Assembly (NCBI RefSeq): GCF_014117445.1
Contig: NZ_CP059851.1
Coordinates: 1,116,001-1,180,000 of the forward strand
DNA from: Sandaracinobacteroides saxicola
GTDB taxonomy: Bacteria; Pseudomonadota; Alphaproteobacteria; Sphingomonadales; Sphingomonadaceae
Reading direction: 5' to 3'
Length of the DNA: 64,000 bases
Position 1 is the stretch's first letter. The number at the start of each line of letters is the position of its first letter. The notes under the pieces were generated by a model. The model was given only the letters and a program-made list of their open reading frames with translations, had not been told where the DNA came from and searched no databases. A program made the translations under genes and the position numbers. Of the stretch, positions 16,861-25,536 are shown in pieces.

Positions 16861-19596
16861 ATGAAATCCGGCGGCACAGGAGCATGGCCTTTGTTGATGG
16901 TGACGCGGGTGCGGAAACAGGGTCTTTCATTGGCGTTGCTTGCGATGACGGTGGTTGGCACTGCCCTGCCGGCGCAATCGATCGACCCGTCTGTTCTGGA
17001 AGGTTTGCAAGGGCGGCTGGGAGGGCGAATCAATCCGTCCGACCTGCTCGACAGTTCCCGTGGGGTACAATCACAGGTCACACCGCCGCAAACGCCGGGG
17101 GGTGTAATCACCTCTACCGGCCGGGTTGATACGGTCGAAGAGCAACTGCTGCGTCGCGCCGAGGCGAGAAAGACGCTGGAGACCTTATATCAACCCTCCG
17201 CGGTCGAGAAGGATTACCGGCAGCGGCTGCGCAGCAGCAATTTACGGCAATTTGGTTATGAGCTCTTCCAACAGGGCGCACCACCGACGGGAACGCTGAC
17301 GGGCTCGGTTGGTGACGACTATGTGCTGGGCATCGGCGACGAGCTGGTGGTGAATTTCCAAGGCGCGACCAACGAGACCAAGGCGGCGCGTGTCTCTCGC
17401 GATGGCATGTTGATCGTGGGAAGCCTGCGGCCGGTACAGGCGGCAGGGCGCACAGTGGGGAGCGTGCGCGCGGCGTTGGCGGCGGAGACTAGACGTACGC
17501 TGCTGGCGACCGAAATCTATCTGTCGGTGGGCACCGTGCGTGCCGTCAGCGTGTTCGTGGGCGGTGAGGTGGAACGGCCGGGCCAATACAGTCTGACCAG
17601 CCTGGCGGATGTGATGACGGCGATCGCCAACGCCGGCGGCGTGCGGCGGACGGGCACGTTGCGGAACGTCCGGGTCGTGCGCGGCGGGGCCACGCTCAGC
17701 GTCGACCTTTATGGTTATCTGGGGATCGGCGCCCCGTCTGCGGTACGGCTGCGCGATGGCGACCGGGTGATCGTGCCGGTGATTGGCCCGACGGTGGCGG
17801 TGACGGGGTCGGTGGCGCGGCCGGGAATTTATGAATTGCGCGGACCAGCCTCGGTGGCGGCGGTGCTGGGCTTTGCCGGCGGATCGTTGCGGCAGCGCGG
17901 CGGCGAAGTGGTGATCAGCCGGATCGCGCCCGACGGCAGCGAGAGTTTCACCCGCGCGAATGCGATGAAGGCGGGTGTGCTGGGCGGCGATATCGTGTCG
18001 CTGGTGGCGGGCAGCAGCGGCGGGCAGGTGGGGCGCGTGGCGCTGTTCGGCAATGTCGACAACCCGGGTGCGCGGGCGTTGGGATCGACGCCAACGCTGT
18101 CCGACCTGGTAGGCTCACCGGCGGATTTGCGCAGCGATACCTATCAGCTGGCGGCGATCCTGTTGCGGCGTGACCCGGCGACGGGTGCGCGGCAGTTCGA
18201 AACGGTGAATTTGGCGGCGGCGCTGCGGATGCGGCCCTCCATGCGGTTGCGCAGCGATGATGAGCTGTTCGTGTTCAGCAAGGCCGATATCGCCTTCCTG
18301 AACGGCGCGGCGGTGCGACGGGTGGCGCTGGGGCAGCAGAATCCGTTGCCGGACTGCGTGTCGTTGTCGCGCCTGGCGGGACTGGTGAGGGATACGCAAT
18401 CGAGCCGCTTCAATGTGGTGACACGCGGCGGGTTCGTGGTGGAGCGGGCGGGGCAGTCCGATATCGGTGGTGTGGGCGGTGTGCTGGCGACCGGCGGAAA
18501 CCGGCGCACGACCGAGGCTTTGGCGGAACGGACCCTGAGCGAAGCCGAGCAGAAGGGGAGCTGCCCGGAGATTTTCGAGCAGGAGCCCGACCTGCTGCCG
18601 GTGCTGATCGAGAATGCGGTGAGCGTGGGCGGTGCGGTGCGCAGGCCTGGTGCCTATCCGGTTGGCGGGGCGGTCAGCGCGCGGGACCTTGCGGTGGTGG
18701 CCGACGGGCTGGTGGGCGGTAGCAGCGGTTTGCAACTGGATATCATGCGGGTAGGCGGGCAGGCTGAGCATGGCGATGGCTCCGCACCGGACGCCCTGAC
18801 GCTGGCGCGGGTGGGACCAGGGGATGACATCCGCTTCAACGCGGCACAGCCAATGTTCGAAGGCTCGGGCGTGCTGTTGGCGGGCGAGGTGGCGCGACCG
18901 GGGCTCTATGCCATTCGCAAGGGTGAGACGCTGGGGCAGCTGATGGCGCGGGCCGGCGGACTGACCAACCTGGCCTATGCCTATGGCACGGTGTTCACGC
19001 GGCGCAGTGTGAAGGAGCAGCAGCAGGAGGGTTTCCGGCGCACGGCGCGGGAATTGAACAACAGCCTGCTGGCGGTGTCGGCGCGGAAGCAGACGGCCGA
19101 GAGCAACCTGGCGGGGGCCGCCGCGCTGATTCAGACGCTGGCGACGACCGAGGCGCCCGGACGGGTGGTGGTGGAAGCCGATCCGGGCGTACTGGCGCGG
19201 CGGCCTGACCTCGATACGGTGCTGGAGCCGGGGGATGCGGTGTTCGTGCCGAAACGGCCCAATTTCGTGCTGGCGCTGGGCGACGTGAACAACCCGTCGG
19301 CGCTGCAATATGTGAATGGCAAGGACGCGGCCGCCTATCTGCGGGAAGCAGGTGGCACCCTGTCCACCGCCGACAAGGATCGGGTGTTCGCCGTGCTGCC
19401 GAATGGAACGGCGTTGCCGGTGCGCAGCGGGCGATGGTCGCGTAGCGGCGGGCTGGCGCTGCCGCCGGGGACGACGATCATCGTGCCGAAGAATATCGAT
19501 CCGCTTTATCGGCTGGACGTGATCCGCGACATCACCACGATCATCGCCTCGCTGGCGACATCGATCGGGACGGTCGCCATCCTCGCAACTCGGTGA
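16861..19596 (+). CDS. Polysaccharide export outer-membrane protein with repeated SLBB domains (Wza-like)
   Basis: A 911-residue exported protein. After an N-terminal hydrophobic segment (LSLALLAMTVVGTALPAQS) comes the poly-export domain (DDYVLGIGDELVVNFQGATNE), then several SLBB-type units recognisable by recurring VGGEVERPGQYSL, VTGSVARPGIYEL, VALFGNVDNPGARAL, VGGAVRRPGAYPV and LLAGEVARPGLYAI blocks, and a C-terminal hydrophobic stretch after VIRDITTIIASL. It is much longer than Wza (about 380 residues) because of the extra SLBB repeats. No lipobox Cys is evident. The start is 16861 or 16897. It is followed two bases later by a WecA-like gene, so both probably serve exopolysaccharide synthesis and export. 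Confidence 0.88.
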   Translation: MKSGGTGAWPLLMVTRVRKQGLSLALLAMTVVGTALPAQSIDPSVLEGLQGRLGGRINPSDLLDSSRGVQSQVTPPQTPGGVITSTGRVDTVEEQLLRRAEARKTLETLYQPSAVEKDYRQRLRSSNLRQFGYELFQQGAPPTGTLTGSVGDDYVLGIGDELVVNFQGATNETKAARVSRDGMLIVGSLRPVQAAGRTVGSVRAALAAETRRTLLATEIYLSVGTVRAVSVFVGGEVERPGQYSLTSLADVMTAIANAGGVRRTGTLRNVRVVRGGATLSVDLYGYLGIGAPSAVRLRDGDRVIVPVIGPTVAVTGSVARPGIYELRGPASVAAVLGFAGGSLRQRGGEVVISRIAPDGSESFTRANAMKAGVLGGDIVSLVAGSSGGQVGRVALFGNVDNPGARALGSTPTLSDLVGSPADLRSDTYQLAAILLRRDPATGARQFETVNLAAALRMRPSMRLRSDDELFVFSKADIAFLNGAAVRRVALGQQNPLPDCVSLSRLAGLVRDTQSSRFNVVTRGGFVVERAGQSDIGGVGGVLATGGNRRTTEALAERTLSEAEQKGSCPEIFEQEPDLLPVLIENAVSVGGAVRRPGAYPVGGAVSARDLAVVADGLVGGSSGLQLDIMRVGGQAEHGDGSAPDALTLARVGPGDDIRFNAAQPMFEGSGVLLAGEVARPGLYAIRKGETLGQLMARAGGLTNLAYAYGTVFTRRSVKEQQQEGFRRTARELNNSLLAVSARKQTAESNLAGAAALIQTLATTEAPGRVVVEADPGVLARRPDLDTVLEPGDAVFVPKRPNFVLALGDVNNPSALQYVNGKDAAAYLREAGGTLSTADKDRVFAVLPNGTALPVRSGRWSRSGGLALPPGTTIIVPKNIDPLYRLDVIRDITTIIASLATSIGTVAILATR

Positions 19597-19598
19597 AC

Positions 19599-20636
19599 AT
19601 GACCACGACGGCGCTGTTGCTGGGCCTGCTGGGGGCGGCGGTGGCATCCGGGGTGGGCTGGTGGGCGAAGCCGCTGGGCATGCGGCTGTCCCTGCTGGAT
19701 TTTCCCGATCTGGCGGGCGGACGTAAACTGCATGCCGAGCCGACACCGCTGGTGGGCGGCATCGCGCTGATGCTGACGATGCTGCTGGCGGTGGGGTGGA
19801 TGCTGTTCGCCGGGCCTGACATCGGCGCATCGCTGCGGGTGCACATGCTGTGGTTCCTGCTGACGGTGGGCGTGATGTTTCTGATCGGGCTGGCGGATGA
19901 CCGGTTCGGGTTGACGGCGTTGCTGCGGCTGGCGCTGGCGACGGCGATCCTGCTGTTCGGGGCGGCGGAGGTGTTCGAGTTTCAGGTGAGTTTCCTGCGC
20001 TTCGCCGGTGACGCCGAGTTGATCCCATTGCCCGGGCTGTGGGGGTTGGGGTTCACGCTGCTGTGCCTGATCGGTTTCCTGAATGCGGTGAACATGGCGG
20101 ACGGCAAGAACGGGCTGGTGATCGGACAGGCGCTGATCTGGGCCCTGGTGCTGGCGGCGCGGCTGCCGGCGGAGCTGTTGCCGGTGCTGGCAGCGCTGGC
20201 GGGCACGCTGCTGGTGCTGTTCCTGTTCAACATGCGCGGGCGCCTGTTCCTGGGGGACAGCGGCAGCTATTGCCTGTCGGCGATTTTCGGGCTCCTTGCC
20301 GTGTTCGGCTGGAACAACGGCTTTGCCGACATGAATGCCGATGATGTCGCACTGATCTTCGCCCTGCCGGTGTTCGATACGCTGCGCCTGATCGTGCAGC
20401 GGGTGGCGCAGGGGCGGTCGCCGTTCAGCCCGGGGCGGGACCACCTGCATCATTATCTGTTCGATCGTTGGGGTTGGCCGGGGCCGTTGCCCTGGGTGCT
20501 GGCCCTGGTGGCATTGCCGAACATGGCGGCGCTGATCTGGCCGGGAACGGGGCTTTGGTGGCTGGGCGTGACGCTGCTGGGCTATGTCGGGCTGATGTGG
20601 GCGGCGCGACGCGGCCGGGTGGCCGCGGCGATTTAG
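19599..20636 (+). CDS. WecA/MraY-family polyprenyl-phosphate sugar-1-phosphate transferase
   Basis: Integral membrane enzyme that starts glycan synthesis by placing a sugar-1-phosphate on undecaprenyl phosphate. About 345 residues with some ten membrane segments. Family motifs are visible: KLHAEPTPLVGG, the Asp pair in GLADDRFG, the NMADGKNGL loop, the RLFLGDSGSY segment and PFSPGRDHLHH, the His-rich loop typical of WecA rather than MraY. I chose ATG 19599; a GTG at 19593 overlaps the previous stop. The sugar is probably HexNAc-phosphate, by family only. Confidence 0.88.
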   Translation: MTTTALLLGLLGAAVASGVGWWAKPLGMRLSLLDFPDLAGGRKLHAEPTPLVGGIALMLTMLLAVGWMLFAGPDIGASLRVHMLWFLLTVGVMFLIGLADDRFGLTALLRLALATAILLFGAAEVFEFQVSFLRFAGDAELIPLPGLWGLGFTLLCLIGFLNAVNMADGKNGLVIGQALIWALVLAARLPAELLPVLAALAGTLLVLFLFNMRGRLFLGDSGSYCLSAIFGLLAVFGWNNGFADMNADDVALIFALPVFDTLRLIVQRVAQGRSPFSPGRDHLHHYLFDRWGWPGPLPWVLALVALPNMAALIWPGTGLWWLGVTLLGYVGLMWAARRGRVAAAI

Positions 20637-20702
20637 GGCTTGGCATTTCGGGTGTGCGGGGCTATCTGCCCGCCTCCGGTCGCGGCGGTTGCAGCGGCGT
20701 GT

Positions 20703-20777
20703 TGGGGTGTCGCCAAGCGGTAAGGCACCGGTTTTTGGTACCGGCATTCCCAGGTTCGAATCCTGGCACCCCAGCCA
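20703..20777 (+). tRNA. tRNA-Gln (anticodon UUG)
   Basis: The acceptor stem TGGGGTG pairs perfectly with CACCCCA. The anticodon stem CCGGT/ACCGG holds the 7-nt loop TTTTGGT with anticodon TTG. The T arm contains GGTTCGAATCC. Discriminator G and an encoded CCA end the gene. It lies 60 nt before bchO at the left edge of the photosynthesis cluster. Confidence 0.97.
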
Positions 20778-20837
20778 TTCCCTGTCCGATCGGCCTTCGT
20801 GATTGGCAGGGCGCCCGCGTTGCGGCACGGTGGCGGC

Positions 20838-21704
20838 ATGGGTAAGCCATCCTATGACATCGAGGGGCGGGATTGGCCCCACCGCGAAGCCAGCCGGTTC
20901 ATCGAGGCTGGCGGGGTACGCTGGCACGTGCAGGTAGCCGGTGAGGGGCCGGACATTTTGCTGCTGCACGGCACCGGGGCGGCGACGCACAGCTGGGCGC
21001 CGCTGTGGCCGCTGCTGGTGCCGCACGGGAGGCTGATCGCCGTCGATCTCCCGGGGCATGGGTTCAGCGGGCGCGGTGACCTGCGGCTGCCGGGAATGGC
21101 GCGCGGGGTGGCGGCGCTGCTGCCGGCGCTGGGGGTGGAACCGGCGCTGCTGGTGGGGCATTCGGCGGGGGCGGCCGTAGCGGTGCAGCTGGCGCTGGAC
21201 GGGATGCGGGCGCCGATTCTCAGCATCAACGGTTCGTTGTTGCCCTTTCCGGGCGTGGCGGGGCTGTTGTTTCCGGCGGCGGCCAAGCTGCTGTTCCTGA
21301 ACCCGCTGACGCCGCGGATGTTCGCGCTGCGCGCCCGCCTGCCGGGGGAGGTGGGGCGTTTCATGGCGCGGGCGACGGGCTCGCGGATTCCGGAGCCGCA
21401 GGTGGCGCTCTATGCGCGGCTGTTGGCGACGTCCGGCCATGTCGGGGCGGCGCTGGGGATGATGGCGAACTGGGACCTGGAGGCGCTGGCGGCGCGGTTG
21501 CCGACGCTGGACATGCCCTTGACGCTGATCGCCGGCGAGAAGGATGCGGCGGTGCCGGCGGACGTGGCGCGTCAGGTGGCGGCGAAGGTGCCGGGCGCCG
21601 AGGTGGTGATGCTGCCGGGCGTGGGACATCTGGCGCATGAGGAAGCGCCGCACCTGGTGGCGCCGTACATCATCCGGGCATTGACGGGAGGACGGGATGG
21701 TTGA
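20838..21704 (+). CDS. bchO: Alpha/beta hydrolase BchO (magnesium-chelatase-associated)
   Basis: A 288-residue alpha/beta hydrolase found only in photosynthesis clusters, usually beside the Mg-chelatase genes bchI and bchD. The N-terminal W(P)HREASRFIEAGGVRWHVQ, the oxyanion HGTGAATHSW, the nucleophile-elbow block GHSAGAAVAVQ (Ser) and the His in GVGHLAHEEAP match the family. Its exact reaction is unproven; it is thought to support Mg insertion. bchI and bchD are not in this window, so here bchO stands apart from them. ATG 20838 gives the usual N-terminus. It overlaps orf70 by 8 nt. Confidence 0.88.
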   Translation: MGKPSYDIEGRDWPHREASRFIEAGGVRWHVQVAGEGPDILLLHGTGAATHSWAPLWPLLVPHGRLIAVDLPGHGFSGRGDLRLPGMARGVAALLPALGVEPALLVGHSAGAAVAVQLALDGMRAPILSINGSLLPFPGVAGLLFPAAAKLLFLNPLTPRMFALRARLPGEVGRFMARATGSRIPEPQVALYARLLATSGHVGAALGMMANWDLEALAARLPTLDMPLTLIAGEKDAAVPADVARQVAAKVPGAEVVMLPGVGHLAHEEAPHLVAPYIIRALTGGRDG

Positions 21705-21909
21705 TCCGCATTACTATGGCCTGATCGAACTGGTGCTGTTCGGAGCGATTGCCTTGGGGCTGGGGTTTGCGCTGTGGTGGCCGGTGCGACCGTCGAAGAT
21801 CCGGGCAGCGAGGGATGCCGAGGCGGCGCGTCTGGCGGAGCGTTCGGCGCAGGGTTCAGCGCAGGGTTCTGGGCATGCGGAACGGGAGCATGGCGCGGAC
21901 GAGAGGTGA
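21697..21909 (+). CDS. Small membrane protein after bchO (orf70)
   Basis: 70 residues: one membrane segment (LIELVLFGAIALGLGFALWW) near the N-terminus and a charged cytoplasmic tail with a short repeat (SAQGSAQGSG). It overlaps the bchO stop, so it is probably co-translated, and its 3' end overlaps the end of the convergent crtC by 54 nt. I do not recognise it. Position suggests a role in photopigment synthesis or membrane assembly (inference). Confidence 0.6.
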   Translation: MVDPHYYGLIELVLFGAIALGLGFALWWPVRPSKIRAARDAEAARLAERSAQGSAQGSGHAEREHGADER

Positions 21910-22788
21910 GCGGAAGCGCGTGAGGCTGAGCGATTCGTGGATGGCGCTGACGGGTTCGCCGAACAGGTGGGTGGTGAGCTGGGTGCGGGCGTAGAAGGGC
22001 GAATCGGTCCAGGTGCGGTTGACGGTGGCAAATTGACCGGCGTCGGCGCGGGTGGTGCGGGGGATGCGCCAGGCGCTTCGGGGCAGCGGCGCGAGCGGCG
22101 GCGCTTCGACAGCGCGTGCGGCGCCGGCGGCATCAAAGGCGAGGGCAAGGGCGAAATCGCTGCCGTCGCGGCGCTGGCCTTCGTAGAAGACGACGGTATC
22201 GTGGGCGAGATGGGCGCGTGACCAGTCCCAATGGGTGAAGCCATCCTCGAGCGGGGTGGCGCCGAAATTGCTGTCGAAATAGGCGGTGCCGTGCCAGCGC
22301 AGCGCGGGGCTGGTCAGCTCGACCTCGATGCGGGCGGCGGTGGCGACGGGCTGCCAGACATGGCGGCCTTCCGCATCGAGCGCGAAGCTCTGGGTGACAA
22401 GGGCGTGCGGGTAGACGCGGATGGTGCCGCGGATGCGCTGCGGCAGCGGCGCGCAGATTTCATCGAGCGCGATGGTGAGATGGTCGCCCGTCCAGTGCAG
22501 ATGGCTGGGACCGATGGCGAGATGCGCCGGTGAACGCTCCAGCGCCGCGGCGCGGCGTTCGGTCATCGCCCAGCGGCTGGCGCGCGGGCTGCTGAGCGCG
22601 ATGTTGATGGCGACATGGTTTTCCGGCGCGCGGCGGCCGGCCCAGGCATAATAGGGGGAGAAAACACTGCCGATGAAGGCGATGAGGGTCAGGCCGTGCG
22701 CGCCGTCCGCGGAGAGGGCATCGACATACCACCAGGCATAGCCGCCCGGGACGACCGCGCCGTCGAAGCGCGGTCCGCCAGGATGCAG
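21856..22788 (-). CDS. crtC: Hydroxyneurosporene synthase / carotenoid 1,2-hydratase
   Basis: Adds water across the C-1,2 double bond of acyclic carotenoids, on the way to spheroidene or spirilloxanthin. The family N-terminus GGPRFDGAVVPGGYAWWYVDALS is followed by LIAFIGSVFSPYYAWA and the late block FDSNFGATPLEDGFTHWDWSRA. About 310 residues. There is no ATG, GTG or TTG in frame near the conserved N-terminus. The best candidate is a CTG at 22788, giving LHPGGPRFDG; the first ATG downstream would remove about 70 conserved residues. It overlaps the 3' end of crtD by 100 nt and is transcribed with it. Confidence 0.85.
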   Translation of the reverse strand: MHPGGPRFDGAVVPGGYAWWYVDALSADGAHGLTLIAFIGSVFSPYYAWAGRRAPENHVAINIALSSPRASRWAMTERRAAALERSPAHLAIGPSHLHWTGDHLTIALDEICAPLPQRIRGTIRVYPHALVTQSFALDAEGRHVWQPVATAARIEVELTSPALRWHGTAYFDSNFGATPLEDGFTHWDWSRAHLAHDTVVFYEGQRRDGSDFALALAFDAAGAARAVEAPPLAPLPRSAWRIPRTTRADAGQFATVNRTWTDSPFYARTQLTTHLFGEPVSAIHESLSLTRFRSPLVRAMLPFRMPRTLR

Positions 22789-24236
22789 GCCACCGCCTGC
22801 TGGCCTGACAGCGCCGCCATCGGCACGCCCGCCCCCGGATGGCAGCCGCCGCCGGTCAGATAGAGGCCCGGGATCGCCGTACGGGCGCCGGGGCGTTTGA
22901 AGGCCGCCAGCATCCCATGGGTCGCCCGGCCATAAAGTGCGCCCCCCGTTGCCGGGAAGAGGGAGTTGAAGTGTGTGGGGGTCGTGATGGCCGAAGCCAT
23001 GGGGGTGAGGTGCAGGTCGCAGCGGGTCAGCAGCGCCTGCAGGGCCGTGTCGCATGCGGCAAGCTCCTGTTCGGACAAGGTGTGGGTATCGCCCCGGGCG
23101 GGGGCGTTGATGATGATCTGGAGGCGTTCGGGGGCGCTGGTTCTGGCATCCGCAGAGGCGGCGCGGTCTTGGGCGCATATATAGGCAGTGGGCGCGAAAG
23201 GCAGGCGGCCGGCGGCGAGGTCGGCAAATTCGCGGCCATAGTCGCTGCTGAAGAAGACATTGTGGTGGGAAAGCGAGAAGCCGGCGGTTTCGGCCTGGTG
23301 CAGCGTGACCAGGGCGGAGAGCGACCGATCCCGGTGCGGCCGCACGGCGCGGGAGGCACCGGCGATGGCGCCGACCGCGAGCGCCTGCGGATCGGCATTG
23401 ACGAGGATCGTGGCGGCATGGAGCTGCTCGCCGGACGCGAGTTCGACGCCGGTGGCGCGACCGTCGCGGGTCAGGATGGCGCGGGTTTCGGCGCTGGTGC
23501 GGATGGTGGCACCATGGCTGGTGGCGAGGCGGGCGAACAGGTCGGCGAGGGTGTGCAGGCCGCCGGCGATGCGCCAGACGCCCATGGCCTCGACATGGGC
23601 GATCAGCATCAGCGTGGCGGGCGCGGCGAAGGGGGAGGCGCCGCTGTAGGTGGCGTAGCGGGCGAACAATTGCCGCAGGCGAGGGTCGGCGAAGTGGCGC
23701 CCGAGCGCGCGCCAGAGCGTTTCGTGCGGGCGGATGCCGGCGAGGCGCGGCAGGCCGGCAAGGCCGATGCGGGCGGTGAGCCCCAGGGCCGAGGTGCAGC
23801 CGCCGCGCAGGAAGGGGGTTTCAAGGGTTTCGTAGATGGCTTGCGCTTCGTGGGCGAAGCGCTGGTAGCCGCGGGCGGCGCCGGCGCCGGCGAAAGCGCC
23901 GATGGCGTCGGCGCTGCGCGCGCGGTCGTCGTGGAGGTCGAGCGTGGAACCGTCCGGCCAGGCGTGGCGGGCCAGCAGGCTGGCGCGGGTGAGGGGGAGC
24001 GACGAATCGAGCGTGAGGCCAAGCGAATCGAGGATGGCATCGAATACCCAGCGCATGGTGAAGACGGTGGGACCGGCATCGATCATGGCAGTGCCGACGG
24101 GAAGCTGGCGGAGCTTGCCACCGATGCCGGCGGCGCGCTCCACGACCGTGACGCGGAAGCCGCGCGCCGCGAGCAGCGCCGCGCTGACCAGCCCGCCGAT
24201 ACCGGCGCCGACGACGATGACCGGATCGTCCGCCAT
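22689..24236 (-). CDS. crtD: Methoxyneurosporene dehydrogenase / 1-hydroxycarotenoid 3,4-desaturase
   Basis: FAD-dependent desaturase of the CrtI/CrtD family acting on C-3,4 of hydroxylated carotenoids in the membrane. The 515-residue product begins with the dinucleotide-binding fold VIVVGAGIGGLVSAALLAARG and ends with the conserved LYLTGGGCHPGAGVPMAALSGQQA. After that point it runs about 35 residues further, through the start of crtC, before its stop. GAGGGAAGC precedes the ATG at 24236. Divergent from crtF; a PpsR-type operator lies between them. Confidence 0.93.
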   Translation of the reverse strand: MADDPVIVVGAGIGGLVSAALLAARGFRVTVVERAAGIGGKLRQLPVGTAMIDAGPTVFTMRWVFDAILDSLGLTLDSSLPLTRASLLARHAWPDGSTLDLHDDRARSADAIGAFAGAGAARGYQRFAHEAQAIYETLETPFLRGGCTSALGLTARIGLAGLPRLAGIRPHETLWRALGRHFADPRLRQLFARYATYSGASPFAAPATLMLIAHVEAMGVWRIAGGLHTLADLFARLATSHGATIRTSAETRAILTRDGRATGVELASGEQLHAATILVNADPQALAVGAIAGASRAVRPHRDRSLSALVTLHQAETAGFSLSHHNVFFSSDYGREFADLAAGRLPFAPTAYICAQDRAASADARTSAPERLQIIINAPARGDTHTLSEQELAACDTALQALLTRCDLHLTPMASAITTPTHFNSLFPATGGALYGRATHGMLAAFKRPGARTAIPGLYLTGGGCHPGAGVPMAALSGQQAVACILADRASTARSSRAAMPGGMSMPSPRTARTA

Positions 24237-24275
24237 GCTTCCCTCGTTCCGCGCCCCCTGTTTCCAGCGTGCGCC

Positions 24276-24318
24276 TGTGGATTGACCTTGGCAAGTGGCT
24301 TGTCCAGTTTGCCTGACA
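24276..24318. promoter_or_regulatory. Tandem PpsR/CrtJ operator between crtD and crtF
   Basis: A perfect palindrome TGT-N12-ACA (TGTC...GACA) lies at 24301-24318. An imperfect copy TGT-N12-GCA lies at 24276-24293, separated by 7 bp. CrtJ/PpsR is known to bind pairs of TGT-N12-ACA spaced 7-8 bp apart. The pair sits in the 98-nt gap between the two divergent carotenoid genes and could repress both. A TTGACC at 24281-24286 is a possible -35 box. Confidence 0.75.
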
Positions 24319-24334
24319 GTAGGGAAGGGCGAGG

Positions 24335-25408
24335 ATGGCGTGGGATGAGCGCTGGGCGGGGTGGCGCAACGGGATGCTGGGCAGCGCGCGCTTCCAGGCG
24401 CTGGCGGCCCGGACGCCGGGGCTGCGCGGCATGGCGCGACGGCACGGCGCGGCGCTGTTCGACCTGGTGGCGGGCTTCGTCTATGCCCAGGTGCTGGCGG
24501 CCTGCGTGGAACTGGGGCTGTTCGAGCGGCTGGCGGGTGGCGCACGGGATGGCGCCGGCCTGGCGTCCGACATGGGACTGTCGGACGCGGCCACGGAGCG
24601 GCTGCTGAAGGCGGCGGCGGCGCTGGCGCTTGTGCAGCGGCTGCGTGACGGGCGCTGGATGCTGGGGGTGAGGGGAGCGGCACTGCGCGGCAATCCAGGC
24701 ATTGCGGCGATGGTGGCGCACCACCGCGCGCTCTACGCCGACCTCAACGAGCCGGTGGCGTTGCTGCGGCGGGAGCGGGGCGGGGCGCTGGCGGGCTATT
24801 GGGATTATGACCGGGCGGCCGCGGACAATGTGGCGGCCTATTCAACGCTGATGGCGGCCTCGCAGCCGATGGTGGCGCGGCAGGTGCTGGACGCGGTTTC
24901 CCTGGCGGATGCACGATGCCTGCTGGATGTGGGCGGCGGCGAGGGGGCGTTCCTGGAGGCGGTGCGGGCGCGGTGGCCGCGGCTGGCGCTGCACCTTTTT
25001 GACCTGCCGCCGGTGGTGGCGCGTGCACAGGCAAGGCTGGGGCCGGGGGTGACGGTGCATGGCGGCAGTTTTCATGACGACCCCCTGCCGGTGGTGGCCG
25101 ATGTCATCACGCTGGTGCGCGTGCTGCACGACCATGATGATGCCGAGGCGCTGCTGCTGCTGCGACGGGTGCATGCGGCGCTGCCGGCGGGGGGGCGGCT
25201 GGTGATCGCCGAGCCGATGGCGGACACGGCAGGCGCGCGGGCGATGGGCGACGCCTATTTCGGCCTCTATCTGTGGGCGATGGGGCGCGGGCGGCCGCGA
25301 ACGGGGGCGGAGATCATCGCGATGCTGCGGGCGGTTGGTTTTGCCGGCGCGCGCATGCGCCGCACCGGGTTGCCGCTGGTTGCGGGTATGATCGTGGCCC
25401 ATCGATGA
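24335..25408 (+). CDS. crtF: Hydroxyneurosporene / demethylspheroidene O-methyltransferase
   Basis: Transfers methyl from SAM to the C-1 hydroxyl made by CrtC. The 357-residue product has the plant-type O-methyltransferase layout: a helical N-terminal dimerisation domain (VYAQVLAACVELGLFERL), then the SAM-binding LLDVGGGEGAFLEA, LFDLPPVVARA, and LVRVLHDHDDAEAL with the catalytic-region His. GAGGATG at the start gives a good ribosome site. It is the first gene of the rightward crtF-bchCXYZ-puf run, with 130 nt before bchC. Confidence 0.92.
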   Translation: MAWDERWAGWRNGMLGSARFQALAARTPGLRGMARRHGAALFDLVAGFVYAQVLAACVELGLFERLAGGARDGAGLASDMGLSDAATERLLKAAAALALVQRLRDGRWMLGVRGAALRGNPGIAAMVAHHRALYADLNEPVALLRRERGGALAGYWDYDRAAADNVAAYSTLMAASQPMVARQVLDAVSLADARCLLDVGGGEGAFLEAVRARWPRLALHLFDLPPVVARAQARLGPGVTVHGGSFHDDPLPVVADVITLVRVLHDHDDAEALLLLRRVHAALPAGGRLVIAEPMADTAGARAMGDAYFGLYLWAMGRGRPRTGAEIIAMLRAVGFAGARMRRTGLPLVAGMIVAHR

Positions 25409-25417
25409 CGGTTGGAG

Positions 25418-25461
25418 TGTAAATGTTTATTGACAGGGTGATGCGTCAATCATAGCTTACA
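25418..25461 (+). promoter_or_regulatory. bchC promoter with overlapping tandem PpsR sites
   Basis: A sigma-70-like promoter: TTGACA (25430-25435), 17-bp spacer, TAGCTT (25453-25458). A perfect TGT-N12-ACA (25418-25435) contains the whole -35 box in its right arm. Eight bp further, CGT-N12-ACA (25444-25461) covers the -10 box. This is the layout described for the CrtJ-repressed bchC promoter of Rhodobacter capsulatus. Confidence 0.85.
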
Positions 25462-25536
25462 TCATGGAAGTTCCGGTCACCTGACAGGAAATTCCGGGCG
25501 GCTGCTGGCGGGGGCCAGGATGCCCTGGGGATGGGA

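Noticed and set aside
22689-24683. Longer crtD start upstream of 24236
   Set aside because: The extra N-terminal part is Pro/Arg/Ser-rich shadow sequence overlapping crtF on the other strand. ATG 24236 has a good ribosome site and begins the FAD-binding fold.
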